Shown here piece after piece: positions 1 to 9,540 of a DNA stretch of 64,000 nt. This DNA comes from JACADW01 sp963747985 (GTDB lineage: Bacteria > Acidobacteriota > UBA6911). How positions within the stretch are numbered: position 1 is the first letter of the stretch; every line of letters starts with the position of its first letter. Location of the stretch: positions 124,001-188,000 of the forward strand of contig CAVVHG010000006.1 of the NCBI GenBank assembly GCA_963747985.1. Direction: 5' to 3'. The translations under genes were made by a program, and so were the position numbers. The notes beneath the pieces were generated by a model that was not told where the DNA came from, did not search any database, and saw only the letters and a program-made list of their open reading frames with translations.

Positions 1-1761
1 GTAATTGTCCATCAGGCGCACCTTCACCCGGCAGTCGGCGGCCTGAGGCGCAGAGAGCTTCACGCGAACGGGAACCGCGTCACCCACACGCACCCGGTCC
101 CATCCGGGTGTGACTGACTCGATGGCGACGGGCACCGGGACGTTCATCGCAGCCGCCGCCCAATCGATCGCCTTGCCGTCCTGCAGCAGTCGCAGCTCTG
201 CAAAATGGAGGCCGCCGGACAGCTTCCCGGGGAACTTGAACTCCAGGCTGCCTTGCTCTGAGGTAGCGGCTGCGACCCCTTCTGCTTCCGTCTCGTCAAA
301 CCGGCCGCGTACTCTGACCAGCAGTCGAGCGCCGGCGGGGGCATTGGCAAGACGCGCCGTGACTCCCGACGGGGAAGCGACGACGCTCCGGATGGACGTC
401 CCCGGTTCGCGTCCGGCCGCCCAAACTGCCGCGCGCGCCACGAGAGACCACATGTATTCATGATAGGAATAATGGATGCCGGTCTCGAATACGTTGTGGA
501 TCTCCGGAATCATTCCTTTCTCGCTGTAGGCGAACGCTGCCACGCGCCCCTTGCCGACAGTACGCACGGCGAGAACCGGCGTGCCCTTGGCGGTCTTCAG
601 CAGGACTTGACCCGAGGCCCGGGAAGGGGGCACGGCCATCTGCTCCCAGGGAAGGGCGGAGAAGGGAACACCGCGCGTGATGTAGTGGTCTGCGACAGGC
701 TGCCACGGCGAGTGATCCCATTCGTCAAACCGGTTGCGGTAGAAGTTGTTACTGTCCTCGCTCTTGATGTCTGCGGTCCTCGTCAAGGGCGAGGGGTCCC
801 AGAGATCACTGGCGGCGGGGTTTTTTCTGAATGGATAGAAGATGACGAGGCCGGTGCCGCCCTCAACGCGTTTGCGCACGGCGTCGCGCACCTCCTCGGG
901 ATAGCTTTCCCATGGCTGTATTCCGGGCCAGAGGATTACGTCGTAGCGAGGGCCGTGGATCAAATCGTCCGCGATGTATGTCTGTGCGAGGCTGTAGGCA
1001 TCCTTCCAGAATTCGCCGCCCCAGCTGCGTTGTTCGTAGAAGTCGCCGAATCCCCATTTGTTGATCCCCGCGCTGCTGCCTATGGTGGTCGCCCGGAAAT
1101 CCATCTGGAGCCGCTGTGCCAATTCGACGATCCCGCGTCCATCAGCCACGTCCGCGATGGCGAAAGCCTTGATAGGACCTCCCGCCAGCGGCCTGGCCCA
1201 TGGGACGTGAGGAGTTGCGACCTCCATTGAATAGTCGATATCCCACCGTCCTCGCTGCGCGAGAACCGGGTGGTATCGATCCAGCGCCAGGTAGTCCAGG
1301 TAGAAGACTCCCGGTTCCCGGCCCTCCAGGACGATTGAACGCATCGCCTGCAGGTTGAGACCCTGGACCTCGGAGAGAGGAAGCTGGAGGTGATTCACCC
1401 CGGATCGCAGGCGGCAGGAGCGGCCGAACTCCTTTCCCGAGGAGTCCTTCAGTTTCAAGACCAGTTCCGCAGGCTGCATGCTCCACACAAAAGCGAGCAG
1501 CGATTCCTGCCAGCGCCAGTCTTCCGGGACCTTGGTGTATGCGAGGCTGCCCCCGCCCGAAGGAAATTTCACCTCCAGAGAGCTGCCTGCCCAGGCGGGG
1601 AAGAGCCTGGAAGCGGCGATACGGACACCTGCCGAAGGTGCGACGGCAGCGATCTCCGCAGGATCCTCGAACGAACCGAAAACCTGCAGCTCCGCCTGAA
1701 CGCTGGAGCCGCTGAGCACAATGAAAGATAGAATGGCAATCGAGCCGACTATGTATTTCAC
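1..1761 (-). CDS. secreted protein with glutamine-amidotransferase-like fold region, 3' end outside window
   Basis: An open frame runs from a GTG at 1761 to the window edge with no stop (587 codons, C-terminus missing). The GTG is preceded by AAAGGAG seven bases upstream. The product starts with a signal peptide (KYIVGSIAILSFIVLSG, cleavage near SVQA). Residues about 25-190 look like a beta-sandwich carbohydrate-binding-type region. Residues about 285-345 (VILWPGIQPWESYPEEV, then GGTGLVIFYPF) resemble the ThuA/class I glutamine-amidotransferase-like domain found in secreted glycan-associated proteins and beta-galactosidase trimerisation regions. Later segments look like Ig-like beta domains. 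No catalytic residues can be assigned. A role in extracellular polysaccharide handling is inference. It is transcribed away from the Gfo/Idh gene. Confidence 0.7.
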   Translation of the reverse strand, partial: MKYIVGSIAILSFIVLSGSSVQAELQVFGSFEDPAEIAAVAPSAGVRIAASRLFPAWAGSSLEVKFPSGGGSLAYTKVPEDWRWQESLLAFVWSMQPAELVLKLKDSSGKEFGRSCRLRSGVNHLQLPLSEVQGLNLQAMRSIVLEGREPGVFYLDYLALDRYHPVLAQRGRWDIDYSMEVATPHVPWARPLAGGPIKAFAIADVADGRGIVELAQRLQMDFRATTIGSSAGINKWGFGDFYEQRSWGGEFWKDAYSLAQTYIADDLIHGPRYDVILWPGIQPWESYPEEVRDAVRKRVEGGTGLVIFYPFRKNPAASDLWDPSPLTRTADIKSEDSNNFYRNRFDEWDHSPWQPVADHYITRGVPFSALPWEQMAVPPSRASGQVLLKTAKGTPVLAVRTVGKGRVAAFAYSEKGMIPEIHNVFETGIHYSYHEYMWSLVARAAVWAAGREPGTSIRSVVASPSGVTARLANAPAGARLLVRVRGRFDETEAEGVAAATSEQGSLEFKFPGKLSGGLHFAELRLLQDGKAIDWAAAAMNVPVPVAIESVTPGWDRVRVGDAVPVRVKLSAPQAADCRVKVRLMDNY

Positions 1762-1850
1762 GATGGCGCTCCTTTGATATCCGAACAACACATCCTTGAA
1801 TTACCGGCGCTTATTGGCAAGACTTAAGTTTCAGACCCGGAGAGAATCCA

Positions 1851-2909
1851 ATGGACACCGTACGGATAGGGATTGTTGGTTCCAGGTTTGCGGCTGACTT
1901 TCACTGCGACTCCTACAGCCGCAACCCGCACGCCCGGCTCGCGGCAGTCGCAGCCATCGACAACCTCGAACCGATTTCCCGGAAGTGGAGCATTCCAACG
2001 ACCTACCAGGATTACCGGCAGATGTTCGACAAGGAAGATCTGGATCTGGTTTCGATCTGTATACCGAACTTCCTCCACCATGATGCAGTGATCGCGGCCT
2101 CGGAAGCCGGCATCGACGTTGTCTGCGAAAAGCCTCTGGCTACTACCGTGGCGGACGCCCGCGAGATGATCGAAGTCTGCAGGAAGAACGGGACCAGGCT
2201 TTTTTATGCCGAGGACTGGTGCTTCAGCCCCACGATGCGCCGGATCGACGCCCTGATCAAGGAAGGGGCCGTCGGCGAGATTCTGTACATCAAGGCCAAG
2301 GAGGTGCACAGCGGCACTCACTCTCCTTTCGCCAGGGACAAGCGAACCTGCGGTGGCGGGAGCCTGCTCCATCTGGGGGTGCACCCTGTGGGCTACCTCC
2401 TTTACCTCGTGGGCAAGGGAGCAAATCCGGTCGTCGAAGTGACCGGCAGGATAACAGGTGGGCTGGAGAAGAACTTCGTGCACAGGGAGAACAGCGGCGA
2501 AGACTTCGGTATGGGCATGCTGCGGTTCGAAAACGGGACATTCGGGTTCGTGGAAGGTAACTACATCACACTGGGCGGCATGGATGACAAGGTAGAGATC
2601 TACGGAACGGGTGGTGTCATCAAAGCGGACCTTACACACAGTTCGAGCATAGATCTCTTCTCGCCCGGGGGCGTTTCGTACACCATCGAGAAACTGGACC
2701 ACAACAAGGGTTGGCTGAAACCGGCGGTCGACGAGTATTACAGCCTGGGTTACGTTTCCGAGTTGGCCTATTTCGTGGACTGCGTGAGGCTCGACAGGGA
2801 TCCGTTCTACGGCGTCAACGGTGAGGCCGGAGCGGCCTGTCTCGAAGTTGTTCACGCGATGTACGAGTCCAGCGAGTCGGGCAGAACGGTCTACGGGCGC
2901 TGGATGTAG
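1851..2909 (+). CDS. Gfo/Idh/MocA family NAD(P)-dependent oxidoreductase
   Basis: The 352-residue protein has an N-terminal Rossmann fold (RIGIVGSRFAADFHCDSY) and the family's EKP signature (CEKPLATTVADAREM, residues about 94-108), where the Lys contacts substrate and cofactor. The C-terminal half (GGGSLLHLGVHPVGYLL) carries the His expected in the sugar-binding domain. Such enzymes oxidise or reduce sugars, inositols or their derivatives with NAD(P). The substrate cannot be told from sequence. The ATG at 1851 has GGAGAG upstream. The next gene starts 62 bases downstream on the same strand, so the two may be co-transcribed. Confidence 0.9.
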   Translation: MDTVRIGIVGSRFAADFHCDSYSRNPHARLAAVAAIDNLEPISRKWSIPTTYQDYRQMFDKEDLDLVSICIPNFLHHDAVIAASEAGIDVVCEKPLATTVADAREMIEVCRKNGTRLFYAEDWCFSPTMRRIDALIKEGAVGEILYIKAKEVHSGTHSPFARDKRTCGGGSLLHLGVHPVGYLLYLVGKGANPVVEVTGRITGGLEKNFVHRENSGEDFGMGMLRFENGTFGFVEGNYITLGGMDDKVEIYGTGGVIKADLTHSSSIDLFSPGGVSYTIEKLDHNKGWLKPAVDEYYSLGYVSELAYFVDCVRLDRDPFYGVNGEAGAACLEVVHAMYESSESGRTVYGRWM

Positions 2910-2971
2910 GCAACTGTAAATTTCAAATTTCAGACTTCAAGTTTGGAATCCGATGCGAGAGAGGTCCGTCC

Positions 2972-5623
2972 ATGAAGTTTAGGAAAAGCGACATATTGCT
3001 GCCGGTGGAAATCGCCGGCGTGAAGTTCCGCAACCCTTTCTACGTCGCCTCCGGTCCCACGACGATGAGCGTCGAGCAGCTGGTTCGCATAGAAGAGACG
3101 GGCTGGGGCGGTGCCAGCCTGAAACTGACTATCGACCCCGCGCCTTATATCAACCGCTACCCGAGGTATGCCTACTACCGGGAGGACGGCATTCTCTCCT
3201 TCACTACCGAGCGGCGCCTCACCTTTGATCAGGGCCTGCGACTGATGGAGGCCGGGCGCAAGGCCACGCGGGAGATAGTGCTCTTTTCCAACATCACCTA
3301 TGCCGGTGAGGAGGGAGTGGAAGGCTGGGTGAACATGGCGAAGAAGTTCGAGGAGGCAGGCGCCCACGTCAACGAACTCAACATGTGTTGCCCGAACATG
3401 TCCTACAACGTGGAGCTCAGCGAGGGCCGGACTTCCGGGCCGCGCACGGGCGCGAGCCTTGGCCAGCAGCTCGATGCCGTGCAGGAGATCGTGCGGGCGA
3501 TCAAGCAAGCCACGAGCATTCCCCTGTTTGTCAAGCTGACACCCGAGGGCGGCGGCATCGCGAGGGTGGCTCGGGCCTGTTATGAAGCGGGCGCCGACGC
3601 AGTCGGCACCACCGCGAACCGCCTCGCGATCCACCATGTGAACCTGGACGATCCGACCCGCTCGCCGGTGCTGCTCCAGGAGGAAGTGTCGATGCACTGC
3701 ATGTGCAGTTCCTGGGTGCATCCGCTCGGCTTGAGGGATGTCTACGAGATCAGGCGGCTCAACGGGCCTGATATCAGGATTACCGGCACCGGTGGCGTAA
3801 CCGACTGGAAAAGCGCGGCAGAGATGGTTCTCTGCGGCGCGGACCTGGTCGGAATATGCGCCGAGACGCTCGTTTCCGGTTTCGGTTTTCTTCCCGGCCT
3901 GGTCAGGGAATTCAAGAAGTGGTTCCGAAAGCAGAAGTCCGCGTCTCTGCATGAACTGACCGGCATCGTTCCGTCAAGAATCACCGCGGCGCCGGACGTC
4001 ACGCTGTATGCAGGCCACGCCCGTCTGAAAGACAACAACCTGGCGGCACCTTGCGTTCATGCCTGCCCGGCTGCAGTGCCGGCCCAAGCCTACATCAGCA
4101 AGATCGCCGACGGCGAATTTCGCGGAGCGTACGAACTCCTCACGGCCGGCAACCCACTGATGTCGATCTGCGCCTTCGTGTGCGACCACCCGTGCGAGGA
4201 CTCCTGCGTGCGCGGCCAGAAGGATGAGGCACTGCGCATCCGGGATTTGAAGCGCTTCCTGATCGAGAAGGCGGCCGCGCGCCGGTGGAAGCCGCCCGTC
4301 CCGGCAGCCGCATCCAACGGGAAGAGCGTAGCCGTGGTCGGAACCGGGCCTTCCGGCCTGACGGCGGCCTGGATGTTGGTCCAGGCCGGCTACCGTGTGA
4401 CGGCGTATGAGGCCGAACCACGAGCCGGCGGAATGCTGCGGTATGCCATCCCAGCCTTCCGGCTCCCGGAAAGCGTGCTCGACTATGAAATCGCCCGCTT
4501 GCGGGACCTGGGTGTCGAGTTTGTTTTCGACTGTGCGCTGGGCAGGCAGATCAGCCTGGCGGAACTGCGCCGGAAGCACGACGCTGTATATGTGGCGGTG
4601 GGGGCCAGGAAGGGAATGGCGATGGGTATCCCGGGGGAGAAGAGCCGGGGCGTAACTTCTGCACTCGACTTCCTGAAGAGGGTTCGTCTCGGTGAAAAGG
4701 TCGAGGTGGGCAAGCGTGTGGCAGTAATTGGGGGTGGCTTCACGGCAGTGGATTCAGCCCGAACGGCGATTCGGCTGGGAGCCGGGGACGTGTACCTCCT
4801 CTATCGGCGGACCCGGGACCAGATGCCCGCCTACCTCGAGGAGGTGACGGAAGCCGAAGAAGAGGGTGTCAAGGTCATGTACCTTGTGGCCCCGCGAAAG
4901 ATCAACACCGCCCGCGGGCGGGTGGCCTCGATCACGATGGCAAACCATGTCCTCGGTGAGGCCGACGGCTCCGGCAGGCGACGCCCCCTTCGCGTGGAAA
5001 AGGCGGAGTTCACCCTGCCCATAGACCAGGTGATAGTAGCCATCGGGCAGGCCGTCGAGCTGGGAGGCGAAGAGGCATTGCGGCGGGCACCGGGAGAGGC
5101 AGCGATCCTGATCGGGAAGAACGGCTACACGGGCATCCCCGGCGTCTTCGCGGGCGGCGATGCCGTCCACGGGGCGGGGACCGTCATCCAGGCGATTGCC
5201 GAGGCCAAGAACGCCGCCGCTTTCATCGACCGACGGCTCAGGAAATCAGGCGCGGTGCTCGCGCCGATGCCCGAAAGGCCGCAGGCGGGTGTCGAGGAGG
5301 TGTTGCGGCGCCACGGAAACGACTCACGGAGATGGCGTGTCCCCCTGGCAACACTCGAGGCGCGGGAGCGGAGACGGACATTCGACACTTACACGCCGGT
5401 CCTCTCGGACCGGGAGGCGATCGAAGAAGCGTCCCGCTGTTACCGTTGCGGATGCGGCGAGGGATGCATGATCTGCCACGACATCTGCAAAGTGTTCGCA
5501 TTTGGCAAGGACGGTGCCAGGGTGTTCCTCGATGAGGAGAAATGCGTCGCCTGCGGCATGTGCATCTGGCGCTGCCCGACCGGCAACCTCCACATGGTTC
5601 AGACGTCCGACGTTCCCCTGTAG
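2972..5623 (+). CDS. PreA-PreT type fusion: dihydroorotate/dihydropyrimidine dehydrogenase-like flavoprotein fused to GltD-like reductase and ferredoxin
   Basis: The product has 883 residues. Residues 1 to about 340 form an FMN TIM barrel of the DHOD/PreA family, with Lys51 and the active-site segment NMCCPN (Cys140, Asn142). From about 350 comes a GltD/PreT-like module: a Cys-rich iron-sulfur entry domain (CVHACPAAVPAQAYI, CDHPCEDSC), an FAD fold (VAVVGTGPSGLTAAWMLVQAG) and an NADPH fold (VAVIGGGFTAVDSARTA). The C-terminus has a Cys-rich segment and a [4Fe-4S] motif (CVACGMCIWRCP). Dihydropyrimidine dehydrogenase has the same parts, but with PreT before PreA; here the order is reversed. The position of the DPD catalytic-loop His is Asn, as in DHODs. 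The substrate may be a pyrimidine or something else. Confidence 0.85.
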   Translation: MKFRKSDILLPVEIAGVKFRNPFYVASGPTTMSVEQLVRIEETGWGGASLKLTIDPAPYINRYPRYAYYREDGILSFTTERRLTFDQGLRLMEAGRKATREIVLFSNITYAGEEGVEGWVNMAKKFEEAGAHVNELNMCCPNMSYNVELSEGRTSGPRTGASLGQQLDAVQEIVRAIKQATSIPLFVKLTPEGGGIARVARACYEAGADAVGTTANRLAIHHVNLDDPTRSPVLLQEEVSMHCMCSSWVHPLGLRDVYEIRRLNGPDIRITGTGGVTDWKSAAEMVLCGADLVGICAETLVSGFGFLPGLVREFKKWFRKQKSASLHELTGIVPSRITAAPDVTLYAGHARLKDNNLAAPCVHACPAAVPAQAYISKIADGEFRGAYELLTAGNPLMSICAFVCDHPCEDSCVRGQKDEALRIRDLKRFLIEKAAARRWKPPVPAAASNGKSVAVVGTGPSGLTAAWMLVQAGYRVTAYEAEPRAGGMLRYAIPAFRLPESVLDYEIARLRDLGVEFVFDCALGRQISLAELRRKHDAVYVAVGARKGMAMGIPGEKSRGVTSALDFLKRVRLGEKVEVGKRVAVIGGGFTAVDSARTAIRLGAGDVYLLYRRTRDQMPAYLEEVTEAEEEGVKVMYLVAPRKINTARGRVASITMANHVLGEADGSGRRRPLRVEKAEFTLPIDQVIVAIGQAVELGGEEALRRAPGEAAILIGKNGYTGIPGVFAGGDAVHGAGTVIQAIAEAKNAAAFIDRRLRKSGAVLAPMPERPQAGVEEVLRRHGNDSRRWRVPLATLEARERRRTFDTYTPVLSDREAIEEASRCYRCGCGEGCMICHDICKVFAFGKDGARVFLDEEKCVACGMCIWRCPTGNLHMVQTSDVPL

Positions 5624-5755
5624 TGCTCAAAGCGCGGGCGCGCTGACCCGCAGGGCGCAAGACCCTCCCCGATGATGAGGCCGTCTCGGAATCCCAGGAA
5701 TTGCAGACACAGGCGAAGAAGGGCTGAAGGCCCACGTCATCTCATGTTTCGAGAG

Positions 5756-5870
5756 AGGATCGGCGGCGCGATCGGTATCGTCATTCGAGACCACGATTGG
5801 CCGGCAGGTCTCGGGGTTGAGGTTCGCGTGCGATCGATACCGATGCGGACGCCGATTCCGATCCCGAGTC
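5756..5870 (+). repeat. GATCGG-rich inverted repeat, copy A
   Basis: The region between the two convergent genes (5624-5897) holds one copy of a dispersed element. The left arm contains GCGATCGGTATCG and the right arm GCGATCGATACCGATGCGG; they pair over most of their length around a centre reading GGTCTCGGGGTTGAGGT. The same centre and arms occur at 30170-30272 and 31926-32059 in the same orientation. I see no gene in this gap. Confidence 0.8.
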
Positions 5871-5897
5871 TGGAGCCGGGTACTTCTGCGATGACAA

Positions 5898-8800
5898 TCA
5901 GGCTTGAGCCCACACGCTGGCGCAGCAGAGCGTGTTGACCAGCTGCATCTGCTCGACGGTTTCGCACGGAATCTCGAGCAGGCGGGGGCTGGCGACGATG
6001 ACGGAGAGGCAGCGTGCGCGTGATATGGCCACGTTGAGGCGGTTCTTGCTGTAAAGGAATTCGATGTTCCGGGGCAGGTCCTCGAAGCTCGATGTTGTCA
6101 TCGAAATCAGAACGATCTCCGCCTCCTGCCCCTGGAACTTGTCCACGGTCCCGACCCTGGCGCCGGACGGCAGGACCGATTTCAGGTGGTTCACCTGCAG
6201 ATTGTAGGGAGACACGACAAGGATATCGGCGGCCTCGACCGGATGAATCTTTCCGGCCCGGTCCTGGTATTGCTGTTCGAGCAGGCTTAGGTAGAGCTTG
6301 CGGATGACCTCAGCCTCTTCCTCGCTCTTCTGGGCGCACCCATCGTGCTCGACGGGAAGAAAACGGATACCGGACTTCATCAGTGAGGGATGCGACGCCG
6401 CGCCCAGAATCAGTTGTTGATTCTGATTTTGAGGCTCGGGGCGCAAGCGTCCCTCGTAGAGCACCTCCGATATGAACCGGCAGACGTTGTCATGCATCCG
6501 CCATGTGGTCGGAAGAAAGATCCCCCGCCCGGGAGGGATCGTCGAGGCCTCTTCGAGGAGATAGTCCAGCGCCGAGATGCCTGAGTCCCCTGGGTGCACG
6601 CCCTGGATCGGCTGCGCGAGCTGCATCTGGTCGCCCACCAGAACCATGTTGCGTGCACTCAAACCCATGGCCAGGAGGTTTGCCAGTGCCACCTGGCCGG
6701 CTTCGTCCACGAACAGGAAGTCCAGCTTACGATCGAGCTCTTCACGCGCGAAAAGCCAGGCTGTGCCGGCGATCAGGTCGGCCGAGAGATCCAAATCGCG
6801 GTTGTCGGTTATATTGCGGATGAACCTGCCTTCATAGAACGTGTCCGGGCGCTGATCATCGCTCTTCTTGACCCCGCGAAATCGCAGGCCGCGCTCCAGG
6901 ACCCGTTCCTCGACTGCGTGAAGCAGGTTGTTGATCGCCTTGTGCGAGTTCGACGTCACGCCCACCTTCTTGCGGGACTTCATCAGCTCCACGATGATCT
7001 GCGCCGAGGTCCAGGTCTTCCCGGAGCCCGGTGGTCCCTGGATGAACAGCGAGCTCTCCCGCAGGTTCGCGACCGCCCGGGTCGTTTCCGCGAGCATTTC
7101 CTGGGGATTGGTGATGATGGCGGCCCCGGGAACAATCCCCTGGATTGACGGCGGCTCCCTCATCAGGAACGCCTGGACCGCCCTATAGCGGCCCTGGCGT
7201 TTGATCAGGGCATCGGCGAGGCGATATACAGCCCGGCGCAGGACGGTGTTTTCGATCGGGCCGGAAGGTATGACCGACAGGGCTTCCGGCAGCGGGGCGC
7301 GGGAGGCACGGCGCTTGATCTGGACGATCCCGGATTCCCCGTCGAGGCGATAGATCGTCCCGGCCTGTTCCAGCGTACCTGAGATGAGGCAGGCGTCCCC
7401 CGCCTCCAGCTTGCAGTCCTGGGGAGGGAACCGGTAGGTGAACACCGTCGAGAGGGCATCGGCAAACGGGGCAACTGACTTGTCGAGACGCAAACCGCCG
7501 AGGCATTCAACGTCGTTGATCAGCTCCTCCTCGGAGTAGTCGCGGCGCTCAAACATCGCCCACCACTGGGGCTTCGCTTCCCGCCGGTGAAACTCCAGGA
7601 GCTGTGCCACCAGCTGGCGCATCGGCCGGACCTCAGGTGCGCAACCGAGAAGCAGCTTGTGCGCATAGTCCTCCTGCAGAACCTCCGCGTCGAGCCGGGC
7701 TTTTACTCTATCCTCGTCGGGTTGCCGTGCGGGCGAATCAAACCAAGGGATCGACTTTGGACGCAGCCTGATCAGCCAATCGCGCAAGAGACTCGCAGAG
7801 CGGCAATCGGCGGAGTTGTATTCCTCGATCTGCCTGAGCATCGCCTCGTCGCCGGACTGGCGCCACTGCTCGTAGCAGACGATGCTTTGAGAGCCGTTTT
7901 GAACGGCTCTCTCCCGGTCCGTCAGGTAGAACGTCTCGAGATTCTTGAGGGAGTAGTTCGGTTCCGAGATGCGCACCGCTTCGCGCACAACCCTGTGCAG
8001 ATCCACCAGCCTGCCGGTTCGGAGCATGTCATCCACCACACTCTCCCGCGTGGCGTAACCGGCAGCCAGGCGCTTTATGGCCCGGTCTTCGTAAGGGCTG
8101 TAGTGGTACAGGTGCGCCTCGGGATGCGCGTGCAGGTGAATCGAGATGAAATCGATGAGCTGTTCGAACGCCACTCGCTCCTGCCCGTGGTCGTGCGCCC
8201 AGAGCGCCTGGTAAACCGGCTTGCCGGACTGGTGACAACAGATGCCCATCAGGTATTCGAGGCCGTCCGGGTAGAGGGGGTCACCTTCAAAGTCCAGGAA
8301 CATGTCCCCGGGAGTGGGCTCCGGCAGGCGCGCAAACCCCTTTCCTTCCTGCAGCGGGAGGAATTCGTAGCGATTGCTGCCTGTCTCCCGCTTGTGAACC
8401 TGAAGGCGGGCCTGCGAACGAAGCCGCTCCAGCGTCTGGGCTGACAGCTTCGGGACGCTCTTGTATTCGGGAAGCGCTGCCAGGTTGCGCACCGTGATTA
8501 TCCCGGCAGCGTTCAGCTTCCTGATGTGGGATCGGTGCATGTCGGCGACGGCGCTGAGGTGGTCGTCCTTCTCCCACCGCTCGCCGCAGAGAGCACGCCA
8601 ACTGCAGCGCTCGCAGTGCCGGCAGGGCTGAGGATATGAATCTGCCGGAGGCTTCGCCACGAAGCTCTCGAAGCGCCGCCGTGCGACTCGGAAGTAGTAG
8701 GCAAAATCCTGGAAGCGGAAATTGATCTCGCGGTTGTCGCCCAGGATGAGGTGCATTGAATGCGGCACGGATCCCTGGACGGTCCCGAGCAGATGCGAAC

Positions 8801-9245
8801 AAAAGCATAATTCGACCAGGTGTTGCGGGGAGGGCAAACGGGCGAGCTTCGTGTCGAGGACTTCGTAGACGGGGCTCGCGCCCGGGCTGGCATCCACGCG
8901 CCGGAGAAAGTCCGCACAACCATGCCAGGGACCGCTGAGCAGAACGGCCTGGTAAATGATACCGGCACCGGCCGACATGGCGTCGCGTGTCAGCTTTACC
9001 CGTTCCGGCAGAGGGCTATCCGCCGGAATAGCCTCGATCGATCGTCCTTGCTTGTGAAGCTGATACAGGTAACGCCGCTCGTGCTCCAGTCCTTTCTTCT
9101 TGAGCAGGAGCGACTGGGCATCGTCTTCTATGGCCTTGAGCGGCTGCTCGAGGCTTCTCAGGTCCAGGAGGGTGAGGTGGGGACAGGCGAGAAAATTGAC
9201 CAGGTCATTAGCGGAAAAGAGTAGTCTGCCCTGAAACTCACGCAT
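5898..9245 (-). CDS. TM0106-family RecB-like nuclease fused to Upf1/DNA2-like superfamily 1 helicase
   Basis: The 1115-residue protein has an N-terminal RecB/PD-(D/E)XK-like region (LFSANDLVNFLACPHL; YEVLDTKLAR), with a Cys cluster (CRHCERCSWRALC) typical of Fe-S-stabilised RecB nucleases. A second exonuclease-like segment follows (MFLDFEGDPLYPDGLEYLMG). The C-terminal helicase has Walker A GPPGSGKT, Walker B LFVDEAGQ, GDQMQLAQP and the late motifs VGTVDKFQGQEAEIV and NVAISRAR. It probably unwinds and trims nucleic acid in repair or RNA/DNA processing; the exact role of this family is not settled. It stands alone between convergent and same-strand neighbours, with no defence genes beside it. 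Confidence 0.85.
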   Translation of the reverse strand: MREFQGRLLFSANDLVNFLACPHLTLLDLRSLEQPLKAIEDDAQSLLLKKKGLEHERRYLYQLHKQGRSIEAIPADSPLPERVKLTRDAMSAGAGIIYQAVLLSGPWHGCADFLRRVDASPGASPVYEVLDTKLARLPSPQHLVELCFCSHLLGTVQGSVPHSMHLILGDNREINFRFQDFAYYFRVARRRFESFVAKPPADSYPQPCRHCERCSWRALCGERWEKDDHLSAVADMHRSHIRKLNAAGIITVRNLAALPEYKSVPKLSAQTLERLRSQARLQVHKRETGSNRYEFLPLQEGKGFARLPEPTPGDMFLDFEGDPLYPDGLEYLMGICCHQSGKPVYQALWAHDHGQERVAFEQLIDFISIHLHAHPEAHLYHYSPYEDRAIKRLAAGYATRESVVDDMLRTGRLVDLHRVVREAVRISEPNYSLKNLETFYLTDRERAVQNGSQSIVCYEQWRQSGDEAMLRQIEEYNSADCRSASLLRDWLIRLRPKSIPWFDSPARQPDEDRVKARLDAEVLQEDYAHKLLLGCAPEVRPMRQLVAQLLEFHRREAKPQWWAMFERRDYSEEELINDVECLGGLRLDKSVAPFADALSTVFTYRFPPQDCKLEAGDACLISGTLEQAGTIYRLDGESGIVQIKRRASRAPLPEALSVIPSGPIENTVLRRAVYRLADALIKRQGRYRAVQAFLMREPPSIQGIVPGAAIITNPQEMLAETTRAVANLRESSLFIQGPPGSGKTWTSAQIIVELMKSRKKVGVTSNSHKAINNLLHAVEERVLERGLRFRGVKKSDDQRPDTFYEGRFIRNITDNRDLDLSADLIAGTAWLFAREELDRKLDFLFVDEAGQVALANLLAMGLSARNMVLVGDQMQLAQPIQGVHPGDSGISALDYLLEEASTIPPGRGIFLPTTWRMHDNVCRFISEVLYEGRLRPEPQNQNQQLILGAASHPSLMKSGIRFLPVEHDGCAQKSEEEAEVIRKLYLSLLEQQYQDRAGKIHPVEAADILVVSPYNLQVNHLKSVLPSGARVGTVDKFQGQEAEIVLISMTTSSFEDLPRNIEFLYSKNRLNVAISRARCLSVIVASPRLLEIPCETVEQMQLVNTLCCASVWAQA

Positions 9246-9441
9246 GATCGGGATTCTCGCTCACCCGACACCTTGGCCCGATAACCTGACGCCTCCAGGA
9301 ATGCAGCAAAAGGCCGGGACTGTCCAGCGAAATGTGCCGTTTCGGTGACCTCCGTCACCAGAATCGGGTGCCAGGTCTTCGGAATTCGGTTTTTGGAGGG
9401 GGAGGCAGGTCGGTCGCGGGCTGCCCCGATTATCGCAGAGC

Positions 9442-9480
9442 CACAAAGAGCGCAGAGAGAATAGCTCTGCGCTCTTTGTG
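9442..9480. repeat. perfect 16-bp hairpin of the GCAGAG class
   Basis: CACAAAGAGCGCAGAG (9442-9457) and its exact reverse complement (9465-9480) enclose a 7-base loop. It sits downstream of the TPR gene that ends at 9541 and upstream of the helicase gene. No T-tract follows on either side, so a role as rho-independent terminator is uncertain. A related hairpin lies at 45439-45524. The rest of 9246-9540 shows nothing else. Confidence 0.75.
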
Positions 9481-9540
9481 TTGCGGTGCGACCTCGTCCT
9501 GCCGGCGCGGGAAGACGCCGGCTGAAGCCAGCTGCCTGTC

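Noticed and set aside
460..1230. Plus-strand open frame of 256 residues
   Set aside because: It is the antisense shadow of the partial minus-strand secreted protein, which has a signal peptide, a good ribosome site and a continuous 587-codon frame.
1824..2855. Minus-strand open frame of 343 residues
   Set aside because: Antisense shadow of the Gfo/Idh/MocA gene; no family motif, and the plus strand has clear ones.
2972..5623. Loss of the catalytic Cys in the PreA-like barrel
   Set aside because: The segment GASLGQ seemed to lack a Cys, but the active-site Cys of this family lies in the earlier S/C-C-P-N/H motif, and Cys140 is present there.
5756..5870. CRISPR array or tandem repeat
   Set aside because: The units are arms of one inverted repeat, not regularly spaced direct repeats with unique spacers; no cas gene is present.
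5898..9245. Part of an anti-phage defence island
   Set aside because: Nuclease-helicase fusions can be defensive, but neighbours are housekeeping genes and the TM0106-type family is widespread outside such islands.
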